This document shows positions 21,015-32,163 of a stretch of DNA of 64,000 bases, piece by piece. The notes under the pieces were generated by a model that worked only from the letters and a program-made list of their open reading frames with translations, ran no database searches and was not told the origin of the DNA. The position numbers and the translations under genes were made by a program. Each line of letters starts with the position of its first letter. Position 1 is the first letter of the stretch. Origin of the DNA: Moniliophthora roreri (Eukaryota > Basidiomycota > Agaricomycetes > Agaricales > Marasmiaceae); contig LATX02000194.1 in the NCBI GenBank assembly GCA_001466705.2, positions 552,060-616,059 on the forward strand, given 5' to 3'.

Positions 21015-23277
21015 ATGAGGCTATCCATCGTCTTCCTCCTTCTTCTTGCTGTATCCTCCTCTACATGGCTCTCCTATGCTGTCGCGCGGCTCTTGGATAA
21101 CCTCTCAGAACTTAATGTGAACTTTCGATACGATTTCGTCATCATCGGCGGTATGTTCTTCAGCTTGTTCTCGGAGTAATGTGATGTTGATCTCCTCTAG
21201 GTGGCACGGCGGGTAGTGTCCTTGCGAACAGACTTACGGAGGATGAGAAATTCAACGTTCTTGTCGTGGAGGCGGGTGTCAAGTGTGTAATAGTTCTGTT
21301 CTCGATCTCACCTTTCCGGCTCATTGTCCTATTTATTAGTAACGAGGGTGTCCTCAACTCCCAAGTTCCCTATTTGGCGAGCCGCCTATGGGGTGGACCC
21401 CTTGATTGGAATTATAGCACCGTTCCACAGGCAGGCGCAAATGGAAGGCAAATCAATGTTCCGAGAGGTTTTGTGCTGGGAGGAAGCAGCAGCATCAGTG
21501 CGTTTTGTGTGGTTATAGGTTCGTTTGAGCTCAATAAGTCCCGCCAGATTCAATGATCTGGTATCGCGGGTCTGATGATTTGTGGGATAATGTTGCCAGA
21601 CTCACTGAAGATGAAGGCTGGGCTTGGACGTCAGTTTCAAACTATTACCTAAAAGTATTACTAGAGCCTCTCCCTCCTGTATCTGCTTTCCTGACACATC
21701 TATTGTCACTTGTCAGACGTCGCGGTTGGTTACTCCTCAGGACGGACGCAATATTACTGGCCAAGCGGATCCCGCGGCGCACGGAAGTGGTCCAGTGAAC
21801 GTCACCTTACTTTCATCTCCGTTGCCTGTATTTTCAGCTATCCAAGATACCGCCAAGAGTTCTCAAGGTCGTAACTCATTCAAACTTGACTATAACGCTG
21901 GTAATACACTCGGAATCGGTGAGCTTTCTCCGTCCTTGCTGTAGCAAGTCCTTTGACACCTTTTGAACAGGCTGGACTCAATACAATATTGGTGGCGGGA
22001 TCCGTAATAGCGCTGCAACTGCATACCTTCAGCCTGCAATGCGAAGGGCTAACCTTGATGTTTTGATCCATACAAGGGCCACGAAACTGTACCCATCATA
22101 TTTCTCGGAGGAAGGCACACCATTTATAGACACTGTCGAGCTTGCGTCGGATGCAAATGGTAAGCGTATGTATGCACGCTCTCGGTCGCAGAGACGATAG
22201 TCTTTCCTACAGGGCCTCGAGTGAATATCACGGCTTCCAGGGAGGTAATTCTCAGCGCTGGCTCGCTAAACACTCCCCAAATACTTCTACTGTCGGGTAT
22301 TGGACCCAAAAACGATCTGGACGCTCTCAATATTCCCATTGTTCTTGACTCTCCCGGAGTTGGCTCGAATCTGGCTGAGCAGCCGTATTTGTACAACGTC
22401 TTTTCTGTGGCATCCTCAACAGAAACTCTGGATGACATGTTGCGCAATACGACTATGCAGGCTCAGTTATTGGTACAATGGCAACAAAATAGGACGGGAA
22501 TTTATGCCAATGCTGCATCGGCCATTACGGGAAACTGGAAACTTCCTGCAGGGAACGAAGATCCTTCCTCCGGTCCTGGAAGTGCAAATATTATGATATT
22601 ATTTGTGGTGAGCGTCACTCTTCTCCGCGGCTCAGAGCCGATTTCAACAAGTTGTTCCAGCCCAACTTCCCGACAGGTTCAGTGCCGCCGTCAACTGGAA
22701 ATTTTATTTCTGTGGGATCGGCAGTCCTCAGTACAAAGTCTCGTACGTGTTCCACTCCTTGTCGGATGATCCATCTCACGCAAGTCATGTTTAAAGGAGG
22801 ATCTCTGAGACTATCGTCATCAGATCCTTTCGTCCCACCACTCATTGATTATGGCTTGTACACAGATGAATTCGATGTTCATGCTCAAGTTTCAGCAATG
22901 AACATGATACAGGAGTTCATGTCACTTCCCCAGTTTGAAGGCATTGTCGAAGGTCCGTTCGGAGATCTAGCGAATGCGACAACGGATCAGGAGAAAGCAG
23001 CATTTGCGAGAGCTAATTCTCGGCTCTATAATCATCCTTGTTGTTCTGCGTCAATGGGTCCGGGCGGAGTTGTCGACTCAAAATTGAAAGTGAAGGGTAT
23101 CGACGGCTTGAGGGTTGTGGATGCTTCAGTGTTTGTGAGTGTTCGTAACCTGGGAGATGGTATAAATGGACTAACGACTAGCAGCCTCAGATACCCGAAT
23201 GCAATACTCAGGCACCGGTGTATATCCTTGCGGAAAGGGCCGCAGATTTGATACGGAATGACCATTCATGCGACTAG
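21015..23277 (+). CDS. GMC oxidoreductase 1 (AA3_2-like, secreted)
   Basis: A gene of about 11 exons for a secreted FAD flavoenzyme of roughly 600 residues, related to aryl-alcohol oxidase and pyranose dehydrogenase. It has a signal peptide ([18 protein letters not shown]...). The FAD dinucleotide motif is [17 protein letters not shown] with an intron inside the glycines. Then follow [16 protein letters not shown] signature 1 ([12 protein letters not shown]), [11 protein letters not shown] and signature 2 ([15 protein letters not shown]). The C-terminal domain is [17 protein letters not shown] plus [20 protein letters not shown]. The catalytic pair is His ([10 protein letters not shown]) and Asn (ECNTQAP), as in choline oxidase and CDH, rather than the His-His of aryl-alcohol oxidase. 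It ends at TAG 23275-23277. The substrate is probably an alcohol or sugar; the electron acceptor is unknown. All introns keep frame and no lesion was seen. Confidence 0.9.
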
Positions 23278-23740
23278 GGTAGCAAGAGTGTGCAATTAAT
23301 CTTCATTTCTTATACCTTCCGGTGCGAGTCTGGCGGTCAGCCGTGCGGCTAAATTAAGTGCCGATGTTGATCAATACTAACTTCGGCATTCGCCAATGTC
23401 TCTAATGACTAGCATTAACGAGTATGTTCTTGGATTCCTTTTCGGCACCAAATCAAGCATTTTCTGCAGAATTTCAATATATTTCAGCCATTCAGCCGCA
23501 AAATGGTGAAGAATAATACTAGCGTGCGCCAACTCCGAGTACTAACGGTTACTCAGTTCTGCTGATTGATTATTTTTATTTCAGTGACAATTGTTCGACG
23601 AAGTTCAGTGACGTAGTTCGCGCGCGCGCATGCGCGGACGCCTTCCCGCCCACTATAGGTGGCAAGTCGACACAATCTGCCTTGGCTCTGATTGTAGTTT
23701 CAGAATCTGATGCGCCCCTCGGGGTTAATGTCGGTTCACA
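23278..23740. other. Intergenic with alternating CG tract
   Basis: A spacer between GMC1 and GMC2. At about 23618-23636 is an alternating purine-pyrimidine run (CGCGCGCGCATGCGCG) with Z-DNA potential, about 165-180 bp upstream of the next start codon. Confidence 0.6.
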
Positions 23741-23745
23741 ACCGG

Positions 23746-23752
23746 TATAAAT
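23746..23752 (+). promoter_or_regulatory. TATA box of GMC2
   Basis: TATAAAT about 50 bp before ATG 23798, in the context GGTATAAATG shared with other members. Confidence 0.65.
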
Positions 23753-23797
23753 GAAATTATTCTGAACTCCAGCCCTCCATCTGCTTATTGGGTTGTT

Positions 23798-26061
23798 ATG
23801 AAGCTACTCACCGCCTATCCTCTTCTTTCTGCTGTATGGTTCTCTTCATGGGTCTCTTGCGGTGCAGCTCGACTACTGAATAGCTTGTCGGAACTTCGCG
23901 TGGACGCTCAATATGATTTCATTATTGTCGGCGGTATGTCTTTTGAATCGATCATGGAAGCCCATGCGTAGCACTGATTTCTCTTCTAGGTGGCACGGCA
24001 GGTAGTGTGCTCGCAAATCGACTTACCGAAAATGGGGAGTTCAATGTTCTCGTTGTCGAGGCAGGTGGAAGGTGTTTCATCTCGTTTTCAATATCACAAT
24101 TGTCCGCTCATTCCCTCTTTGATCAGCAACGAAGACATCCTCAACTCTGAGGTTCCCTATCTTGCAAACAGTTTGATCAACGGACCCTTGGATTGGAACT
24201 ATAGTACAGTTCCTCAAGCTGGTGCGAATGAAAGGCGGATTAGTACACCGAGAGGTTTCGCGTTGGGTGGGAGCAGCAGTATCAGTATGGTATTTTTTGC
24301 GACTTCCAAGATTCATCGATGCTTACACGCTCATAGATACAATGCTCTGGTATCGCGGATCTGATGATATGTGGGACAATTTTGCAAAACTTGTTGGAGA
24401 CGAAGATTGGGCTTGGAAGTCAGTTTCCAAATATTACCTAAAGGTATCACTTTATCTTCCCTTGCGTCCGTTGACTAACTGGTCTTCGCTGCTAGACGTC
24501 GCGGTTAGTTACTCCTCAGGATGGACGTGATACGACTGGACAAGTGGATCCCTCGGCACACGGGGACGGTCCAGTGAACGTGACTTTATCTTCGTATCCT
24601 CAGCCAGTAATAGGAACTGTGCAAGATGCTGTCGAGAAATCTGGAGGTCGATACACGTTCAATCTTGACTATAACTCTGGGAACACACTCGGAATCGGTC
24701 AGTTTTCTTCATTTCCACCATCAAATCAGACTTTCTGATAGTGTTTGGGAAGGCTGGGCGCAATGCAACATTGGCGGCGGAGTACGCAATAGCGCCGCAG
24801 CTGCGTACCTTGAGCCTGCAATGCAAAGGGCCAATCTCGATATTTTGATTCACACAAGGGCCGTAAAACTGCATCCTGTCAACGTTTCCAAAGGTATACC
24901 GTCTATCAACACTGTCGAGTTGGCGTCGGATGCTAATGGTAGGCACTGACACGTTCTACTTCACGGGAGCAACTAATCGTTTTAATAGGGCCTCGAGTAA
25001 ACGTCACGGCGTCTAAAGAAATAATTCTTAGCGCTGGCACGCTCAACACTCCGCAGCTACTTCTGTTGTCAGGGATTGGACCCAAAAACGATTTGGACGC
25101 CCTTGATATTCCCGTTGTTCTTGACTCCCCCGGGGTCGGCGCAAATCTAACTGAGCAGCCCTTCTTGCCAAACGTATTCTCTGTGACTCCTTCGACAGAG
25201 ACTTTGGATGAACTGCTTCGCGACACGACCGTACAGGCTCAGATTTTGTCGCACTGGCAAGAGAATAAGACGGGCCCGTATGTCAATGCTCTTGTTCCCA
25301 TTCAGGGAAACTGGAAACTCCCTGCCGGGTTCGAAGACCCTTCCTCTGGGCCCGGAAGCGGAAACGTCATGGTTGTGTTTATAGTGAGTTCCGGTATTTT
25401 TCTCGGAGGAGTTGGGAGTGAACTTTGACACATAATTTAGCCCAGCTACTTTCAGTACAATGCACCGCCGTCAGCCGGTCGTTACTTTTCTGTGGCTTCC
25501 GCGATTCTCAGCCCCAAATCCCGTACGCACATTCCACACCCTTTTGGAATTAATCTCATGAAACACACTTAAAGGAGGATCTCTGAAACTATCATCTTCA
25601 AATCCTTTCGATCCACCACTTGTCGACTACGCCTTTTACTCGAATGATTTTGATCTTAACGCTCATGTTGAAGCAATGAAGATGATCGAGGATTTTCTAT
25701 CACTTCCTCAGTTTGAGGGAATTGTCCAAGGTCCATTTGGTGATCAAGCGAATGCGACCACGGACCAGGAGAAAGCAGCATTTGCCAGGGCCAATGTTCA
25801 GGTCTATAGCCATCCCACCTCTTCTGCATCGATGGGCCCGGGTGGCGTCGTCGACTCCAAGTTGAAAGTCAAGGGTATCGGTGGATTGAGGATCATAGAT
25901 GCCTCAATTTTCGTGAGTGGCTATACTATTTGCGCTGATACTTATCCACTGACAAGTAGTAGCCTCAAATACCTGAATGCAATACACAAGCGCCAGTATA
26001 TATCGTTGCAGAAAAGGCAGCGGATTTGCTAAAGAACGACTATTCCTCGTACCCGAACTAG
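23798..26061 (+). CDS. GMC oxidoreductase 2 (AA3_2-like, secreted)
   Basis: A paralogue of GMC1, 520 bp downstream on the same strand and with the same intron positions. Signal peptide [23 protein letters not shown] motif [18 protein letters not shown]. Signature 1 reads [12 protein letters not shown]; signature 2 is [19 protein letters not shown]/substrate-loop residues are [15 protein letters not shown]. The catalytic pair is His ([11 protein letters not shown]) and Asn (ECNTQAP). The C-terminus is [11 protein letters not shown] 26059-26061. Compared with GMC1 it has [13 protein letters not shown] for [13 protein letters not shown] and some changes in the substrate loop ([11 protein letters not shown]), so specificity could differ. 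No stop or frame break was seen with the introns placed as in GMC1. Likely role: extracellular oxidation of alcohols, aldehydes or sugars in lignocellulose or self-defence chemistry (inference). Confidence 0.9.
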
Positions 26062-26385
26062 GACCGTGGCCAAGTGCAATTTATGTTTTCTTCAAGTTTT
26101 GTCATTCTGCTAATAGATATATTGTATTATTACAAACATCCTCTCAATAAATTAACAGGATTAAACAGCCCCTGAGATGGACTTATGGTGCGATGGCATT
26201 GGCATTTCGTGCGACGAGCTCATTCGTTTCAGCAGACAGTGAGTTTTGCAGTCTGGTATGATCGTGCGCGAGGATTTAATTTAATGCTATGTTTATCAAT
26301 ACAACATTCTCAATGAGTTGGTTTCTTATTCTGTTTCCCCTAGCCCACAGAAACTGTCATTCAGCAACTCTGGAGAAAGGGACTA

Positions 26386-26668
26386 TCAGTCCGAGTCAAA
26401 CAAGGTGGGAAGGAGGAAACCCACGTTGCAGCAAAGGATGATACTGCCAGAAGCATTGCAGGCAGTCTGTCCGGCGGGGCACTCAGCGGGCCAAAAGATC
26501 GTTTGCTGTAGTATAATTTACCATCAGCTTCAACCGTGATTAGAGTGTGTCACTGAGGCGACGTACGCAGCCGGCCTGACGAGCCTGGACCTCGGCTTCA
26601 GGAGCAGGAGCAGCGAGGGTGAAAGTGACCAGGGCAGCGAGGAGGAGGACTTGGACGCGGAATTGCAT
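26386..26668 (-). CDS. Small cysteine-rich secreted protein, 73 aa
   Basis: Two exons on the minus strand (26668-26567 and 26505-26386) joined by a 61-nt GTACGT...TACAG intron in phase 0. The start MQFRVQVLLLAALVTFTLAA is a strong signal peptide. Then APAPEAEVQARQ looks like a pro-region, and the cysteine-rich end contains AGC, PAEC, GQTAC and ILCC, five cysteines in the mature part. A TATA-like GTATAAAA lies about 70 bp upstream. The composition fits small secreted proteins of basidiomycetes; it lacks the eight cysteines of a hydrophobin. It is convergent with GMC2. Function unknown; an odd number of cysteines suggests dimer formation or a free thiol. Confidence 0.6.
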
Positions 26669-26669
26669 T

Positions 26670-28120
26670 ATGATCGAGTCGAATTGGCTGGGGCAAGTGT
26701 TTGCTGGAGATATGACAGTGATTCAAAGGGGTTTTTATACCTCTCTGGCCTATCTTTCCAAATGCGCGACTCGTATTTTGTAGCGGCTAAAAGGATACAG
26801 TACTGATGCAGGACGGCAGTGGGTGTATGAAGAAAAGATGCATATCACTAGAATTTCCTCCCGGGTGTATTGCTGTATAAGAGCCGCAGAAACGGGATCC
26901 GTAGAATTGCGCGCAGGGTCCCTTCTTCCTTGCGCCGTGTATCTGAGGGCTGACATTCAAGTTCGCTGTCCCTTCAGCCTGCATGTGGTTGACCAAAAGA
27001 TACCGGAGAAGAATGAAAAGTGAAGTATGAAAAGTGAAGTATGAACTTGAAGAGGCCCAAGTCAACAAGGTGGACGTAGCAAAGACAGTTCGAGGCATGC
27101 TCACCCGAGTAAGTATCGCCCATAGTCCACCACGTACTCCGTAAGTATCCAAAACACAACGACATATACAATGACGGGTCGTCAACGAAAATCAATGAAA
27201 TGACGCTGTCCCTAAACGGCCCGGGGTTTTGGAGTCTCGAGCGGCCGAGCGTCGAAAATGTCAGTTGAGGTGAGAACTCGGAAGTTGGGAGATGCCGCAG
27301 GTTCGTATATTTAGATTTCTGGGGAGCCCATGCCATTCTTGTGTTCCTAACAAGGAATGAGGAGCCAACTGCAGTGAATTTTTGAAGAAAGGCCTTACCC
27401 AACTACAATAAGAAAAGCTTGTGTTCGAGTTCCTGGAGAATCAGCCGCTCCACACATGCCATGAAATGAATTTGAATAGCCAATTCGAGCAAGAATTTTG
27501 CATGCCGCCGAGACTAGTCCAGCTGGGCATACTAGTTAATAGCGTCCAGGCTCTTTGTAAGTGTTGGTGAAGGACCGTGGAATGCGACTCGGAGCTGGCT
27601 CCGAGCCATGGTGCTGAGGGTATCTAGTAGCACAGGTATACGCAGTACGCGCCATGCTCAACGTAGAAAACAGCGGACCGACCTAGAGAGAAGCTGTCAA
27701 GTATTGGACATGTACAGGCTCCACACGGACAACCCGATAGAGACTACAGCAGCTTTCTGGGGGTATCTCATGTAGAATACGACCGGACATTCTATAAAGT
27801 GTTTATCAATACCAGAATCGTATTTGGTTTGAACAACCCCAACAACTTACCATTGAGCCGTCTTCAAACGAGCCGTCAACGCCACAATCAAAACTTGGAG
27901 CCATCTCGGTTGATCGGCTTGACCACGCGAGTTCAAAAACTGTGTTGCTCGTGGTAGTTGGAAACAGCAAACGTGACAGTTGTCACACAATCATGTCACA
28001 GCCAGCCACGTCAAAACGGTCAAGAGAAAGGCAAAAAAGCCATTATATGTATTCTATGTCGATATCCTAGAAAAACAAATAGATATACTCCATCCATCCA
28101 GCATAAGTATACACACCCCT
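26670..28120. other. Intergenic, short tandem repeat, no gene
   Basis: About 1.45 kb without a supported gene. At about 27014-27043 the 14-mer GAAAAGTGAAGTAT occurs twice in tandem. Minus-strand frames of 132 and 142 residues overlap here but lack family features and are not joined by good splice sites. Confidence 0.4.
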
Positions 28121-28125
28121 CTAGT

Positions 28126-30141
28126 CTAGATCCGACACTTGATCTCCCCACCGCCGACCATAGCAATCGTCGCACCCAAACACCAACCCAACTCGGTTCC
28201 CGCAATCTTCTTCCCAATCGTCACCTCCCTCGTCTCATCAAACTCGTACCCTAGCCTTAACAAAGCATGCATAAACGTCAAATCAAGACACCACTCTGGT
28301 CTGTCTTCGAGCTCTCCCATAAGTTCGGGAGAGATTGCCTTGAAGTGTTCCAGCCAGGCAGATTTTCCTTGACAAATAACTTTGGCGAGTGAAGCGATGG
28401 ACGAAATACGTAGTTTTGGATTGTCGTCGGGGTTGGTGGGTGGTATAATACCCGTGTCGAGGGACTTGGGCTGTGTGGAAAGGAGAGGGTCTAGCCGGTC
28501 GAAGAAGTAGGAAAGGAGTAGAACTTTGCCTGTTGCAAAGGTATCGAGAAGTGACGGTTGGTAGACACCGTCGAATGAGCATGGTTTCTTTTCGCAAATC
28601 CTGTAAGGTATGAATAAGTAAACGGAGAATTGAGGATGAGAATACCAAGGGGAAACTCACGCGTCTTTTGCCATAACCAACTCCATAACCCTGTTGCAAG
28701 CCTCGAATGAACCGACAAGTTCGCCATCCATAGTGACATTCCTCGACGTTTTTGACCGTTCGTCCTCTACCTCGATATCCTTCTTCGTACCCTTAGCCAA
28801 GCAGGGATTCCCAATAACCGGTATAGCCTCGCTGGAGCCGGTAGTGACATCCGGCAGCTTAAGGCTCGCCATGAACTCCACCAGCTGGTGAACACGAGCT
28901 CTAGCCCTCATCAACCCATACCCGAGATACGAATGCTGATAAAGCTCGTATTTCTTCCCGAGGAAATCCAAATCATACTTGTGCTCGCCATCCGCCAAGC
29001 TCGAATCCGGCTTGGTAAACTTGGGTTCAAAGACGATTTGGGTCGAGGCACCGCCCAGGTCCAAGACGGCGTAGGTATCGGCACTAGCACCAGAAGTACC
29101 ACGAATGGTATCAAGGAGGTAATTGGCGGTGATCCAGGCAAAGACACCTTCGTCTTTACCATCCATGATGGATACCGCATCGTTGGGTAGCTGGAAGGGA
29201 TAGTCCTTCTGCAACTTATCCTCAATTGCCTTGAGGATATCCGCACTCTGCGAACCAGGCAAAAGCCTTAAACCAGCTGTCGCCTTGACTGCTACAGGTG
29301 CACACTTGTGTAGCGATTTCGGTACGACACGTATAGCCTCGTTGAGGAGCTCGTCAAGGGAGGCAGCGGCTTTCTGAGGTTCTTCAGCATAGGATGAAAG
29401 GCCCGGGCGTGTCATTTTGAATACTTCGTACTCGAATGTGGGGTTTTTGTTACAGTTGTTGAATTTGTAGATGTGGATTCGGGAACCGGTTGAGCCTGCA
29501 TCTATCATGAGGGCCCATTGAACGAGGCGAGACGCGGAAGAATGAGGCGATGTGCAATAGGTTGTTTTGGATGGGTCTGTGTCTTCTTCAAAGGATGTAG
29601 GATGCCCATGTGGTTTACTGGTGGAACCGGATGGTGGTAATGGCTCTGTATCGTCATCATGGCCCATGTGCTGGTTATTGGGCACCGCTGGGTTATACGT
29701 CGGAGGGCCTTCGACTGCAAAATTTGTTAGTAAAGTAGCGGGAAAATATAGAAAAAAAAGCTCAAAACATGGTAACTCACCCTTCGAGTCGTCCCAAGTC
29801 GACCATGGTGTTGACAATTTCTCTCGCCTCTCCCTCGGCCCAAACAGCCATACCAATCCAATGATCACCGCTGCCCCAATAGCAAACTTTTTCCAAGCAA
29901 ATTTCTTCTTATTCGGCAATTTACTTGGACCCATCCCACCCTCCAATCGCTCGTAATTACTGCTTCGTGGCGACAGCGCCATGGGTGTCGAAAGAGAACG
30001 AGGATCAAATTCGATTTCTTCTGGTGAGGTGATACTTCGGGAACGAGCGTGATTATGCGAAATGTGGGATTCGGACCCTGTTGTCCGAGCAGATGGTGGT
30101 GGAGAGGAAGAAAGAGGTGGTGGAGTTTCGGAATTCAGCAC
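28126..30141 (-). CDS. GDA1: GDA1/CD39 nucleoside diphosphatase
   Basis: A Golgi-type guanosine/uridine diphosphatase that hydrolyses the NDP released by glycosyltransferases, so nucleotide-sugar import can continue. Three exons with introns at 29780-29715 and just after AKDA near 28657. It is a type II membrane protein: Ser/Pro-rich cytoplasmic tail, membrane anchor AIGAAVIIGLVWLFG (about residues 85-100), acidic stem, then the catalytic domain with all four apyrase regions: DAGSTGSRIHIY, KATAGLRLL, MDGKDEGVFAWITANYLL and LDLGGASTQIVF. The third exon begins ICEKKPCSFDGVYQPSL and ends GGGEIKCRI. Size about 620 residues, slightly longer than yeast Gda1. Intron 1 is 66 nt, a multiple of three, and has no stop. 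The divergent F-box gene starts 150 bp away. Confidence 0.93.
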
Positions 30142-30291
30142 TGTAGCCGGCTAATGGCCATTCGACATCAAAGTTCTAAGCAACCCGTGTTGGATACATT
30201 TCTCACCCGCAACCACGACTACCAGTGTACCACGGTGAGTGCTGATTCTAGTCAAACTAACAAATCTAACTACAGAATTATAGTAATAAGT
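30142..30291. promoter_or_regulatory. 150-bp bidirectional promoter region
   Basis: The only space between the divergent starts of GDA1 (30141, minus) and the F-box gene (30292, plus). A GTGAGT...CTACAG pair just before 30275 could be a leader intron of the F-box transcript, which would then begin inside the GDA1 5' end. Confidence 0.4.
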
Positions 30292-31713
30292 ATGGTCAAC
30301 CTCCCATATGAAGTGTTGAACCAGATATTCAACTTGTATATATATCAAGACCCAAAGAACGTCGGGGAGCATGTCATCTTGACCAACGGTTATCGATGGC
30401 CAAACGTACACGACCTCTCCAAGGGTCCATGGCTGTTGAGTTATGTCTGCAGCCACTGGAGAGCGGTCATAACCTCTACACCTGAACTATGGAGTTCCTT
30501 TTGTCTGGATCTACCTACCGTAACGCATTCCCATTCCGAGCTGGACGTTTTGAAAACGTGGATCAGTCGCTGTGGAAAGCGCAACCTGGCAATCCGGGTT
30601 CCTGCTGATTTGGCAATGTACAATCGGGGAAAAGAGCTCTTAGGCATAGTCGTTGAACTCACGGAGCGTTGGGAAGAACTCGAACTCATCTCCTCCAACC
30701 GTCGTTTCTGGAGACTCCCCAATATCACTACTCGACTCACATCCCTCAAACGAATCGCTCTACTCCCTCACACTGTTCTAGCACGTTCGAGACCGCGATC
30801 ATATGTGGACCCTAGCATTTTCCATGGTGTCCATGTTCCGTTCCTCCATTCTGTACAGAATCATGACTGGATTCTCTTGGACGTAGGCACCTTTCCATGG
30901 GTACAGATAACAAAGTACGAAGGATCCGAACGATCCACTTCTCATCTGCACATTTTGCGTTGTATGACTAATCTCGAGCGGTGCGCTCTGGAGTTTCTCT
31001 GTGGTTCCACAGACTTGTATTCAGATTCAGTGACCACACTCTCCAGACTCCTCGAACTCCGCACCTGTTGGTTCTTCGACGAACAGACGTGGCCGCTCCC
31101 CGAGTTCCGGCTCTTCCGTTTTCCGGCTCTCAAATCCCTTTCTATACTCGCAGAAGACTACCCCCTTCCTTTCATTACTTTCACATACATCCTCGAACAA
31201 TCAAACGCCTCCCTCGAAAAACTCGAGTTATCCAGTCAAGTTGGCCATAACCGAGACGATCTCGTGTCATTCTTCCACACGAATGCTATGGCCAGTGTCA
31301 CAACCCTTCGGTTGTGGGTAACTGTGCCGCAGCAACATGAACTAGCCATTCACGGTGCGATCATTTCACTTCTCGTCGAGGGTAGCCTTCTGCCTCTCTT
31401 ACACACCATCGAAATCGTCATTGCCGAACCACGGACATCATTCGCTTTGGATTTGGTCGCGTTGGCAAAGACTGTGCGGGCTCGAAAGGCTAGTGGTGTG
31501 GGTATCAGAAACCTGGTAATTGTACACCGACAAGGTGAAATTGGTACGGGGTATTCCTTACCGCCGATACTGGAGGTGTTACAGGAGGAAGGGTTGGATG
31601 TAGTCGTTAGGCTTACTGATGGTAAGTTGAAGGATTTGGGTCGAGTTTTGGTGCTAATCCGAGTTCTTCGTAGATTGCTTTGTAGGGTAGATACCAGGCT
31701 CAAGATATGGTAG
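30292..31713 (+). CDS. F-box protein, mushroom-expanded family
   Basis: Starts MVNLPYEVLNQIFNLYI, an F-box (residues about 3-50) that continues with GPWLLSYVCSHWRAVITSTP and ELWSSF, the hallmark of the very large F-box family of Agaricomycetes. The remainder (to about residue 470) alternates Leu-rich and beta-type segments, like an irregular leucine-rich repeat. F-box proteins recruit targets to SCF ubiquitin ligases; the target is unknown. The frame is open far upstream (to 30049), antisense to GDA1, but the F-box begins at 30292, so that start is preferred. Near the end, GTAAGT...TGCTAAT...CGTAG (about 31621-31672) looks like a 52-nt intron; splicing gives the end LTDDCFVG (stop at 31690) instead of the unspliced end at 31713. 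Confidence 0.82.
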   Translation: MVNLPYEVLNQIFNLYIYQDPKNVGEHVILTNGYRWPNVHDLSKGPWLLSYVCSHWRAVITSTPELWSSFCLDLPTVTHSHSELDVLKTWISRCGKRNLAIRVPADLAMYNRGKELLGIVVELTERWEELELISSNRRFWRLPNITTRLTSLKRIALLPHTVLARSRPRSYVDPSIFHGVHVPFLHSVQNHDWILLDVGTFPWVQITKYEGSERSTSHLHILRCMTNLERCALEFLCGSTDLYSDSVTTLSRLLELRTCWFFDEQTWPLPEFRLFRFPALKSLSILAEDYPLPFITFTYILEQSNASLEKLELSSQVGHNRDDLVSFFHTNAMASVTTLRLWVTVPQQHELAIHGAIISLLVEGSLLPLLHTIEIVIAEPRTSFALDLVALAKTVRARKASGVGIRNLVIVHRQGEIGTGYSLPPILEVLQEEGLDVVVRLTDGKLKDLGRVLVLIRVLRRLLCRVDTRLKIW

Positions 31714-31775
31714 ATTGGGTTGTCTGGGCTACACCTTTGATATTAACAGAGAATACCCGTGCCAGCAATACTTCT

Positions 31776-32163
31776 ATGATTGATTCATCAGCCGTCGCGG
31801 AACCCGGAGTGCCATCGTATGATCCTTACCCAAATCGTTCACATTCACCGCCTCGCGGCAGATTTTCCTTTTCAGAATTAGCTCCTGCTGTGAGTAGGGG
31901 CTGATTTACCATCTTGCTAGTAACGCAAACGCATCATACACAGAGAATGTCATATTCAAGCACCCGGCCTAACTGATATTGGCAAACTTCAGGGTCGGTT
32001 TTACTTCGCGGGTCTCTGTCGTTGCAAGGCTCGTGGACACGGACCGAATAAGGGCAATGTCGTCCAAGTCATTCCTACTCGAGTATCGGATCCAAAGCCC
32101 GCTCTCATTTTACCGATTTATGTGGTTACCGTCATTGTTTTATGGATGGTGATACCTGGGTAA
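31776..32163 (+). CDS. Small protein with C-terminal membrane segment
   Basis: Exon 31776-31889 and exon 31993-32163, joined in phase 0 by a 103-nt GTGAGT...TTCAG intron, give 94 residues. The N-terminus is Pro/Ser/Arg-rich (PSYDPYPNRSHSPPRGRFSF). The second exon starts GRFYFAGLCRCKARGHGPNK and ends with ALILPIYVVTVIVLWMVIPG, a hydrophobic segment at the extreme C-terminus as in tail-anchored proteins. A longer start at 31707 would overlap the end of the F-box gene. No family recognised. The clean splice and the membrane tail argue for a real gene. Confidence 0.5.

Noticed and set aside
30049..30291. Upstream extension of the F-box ORF
   Set aside because: It lies antisense to GDA1 and contains splice-like sites; the F-box starts exactly at 30292.
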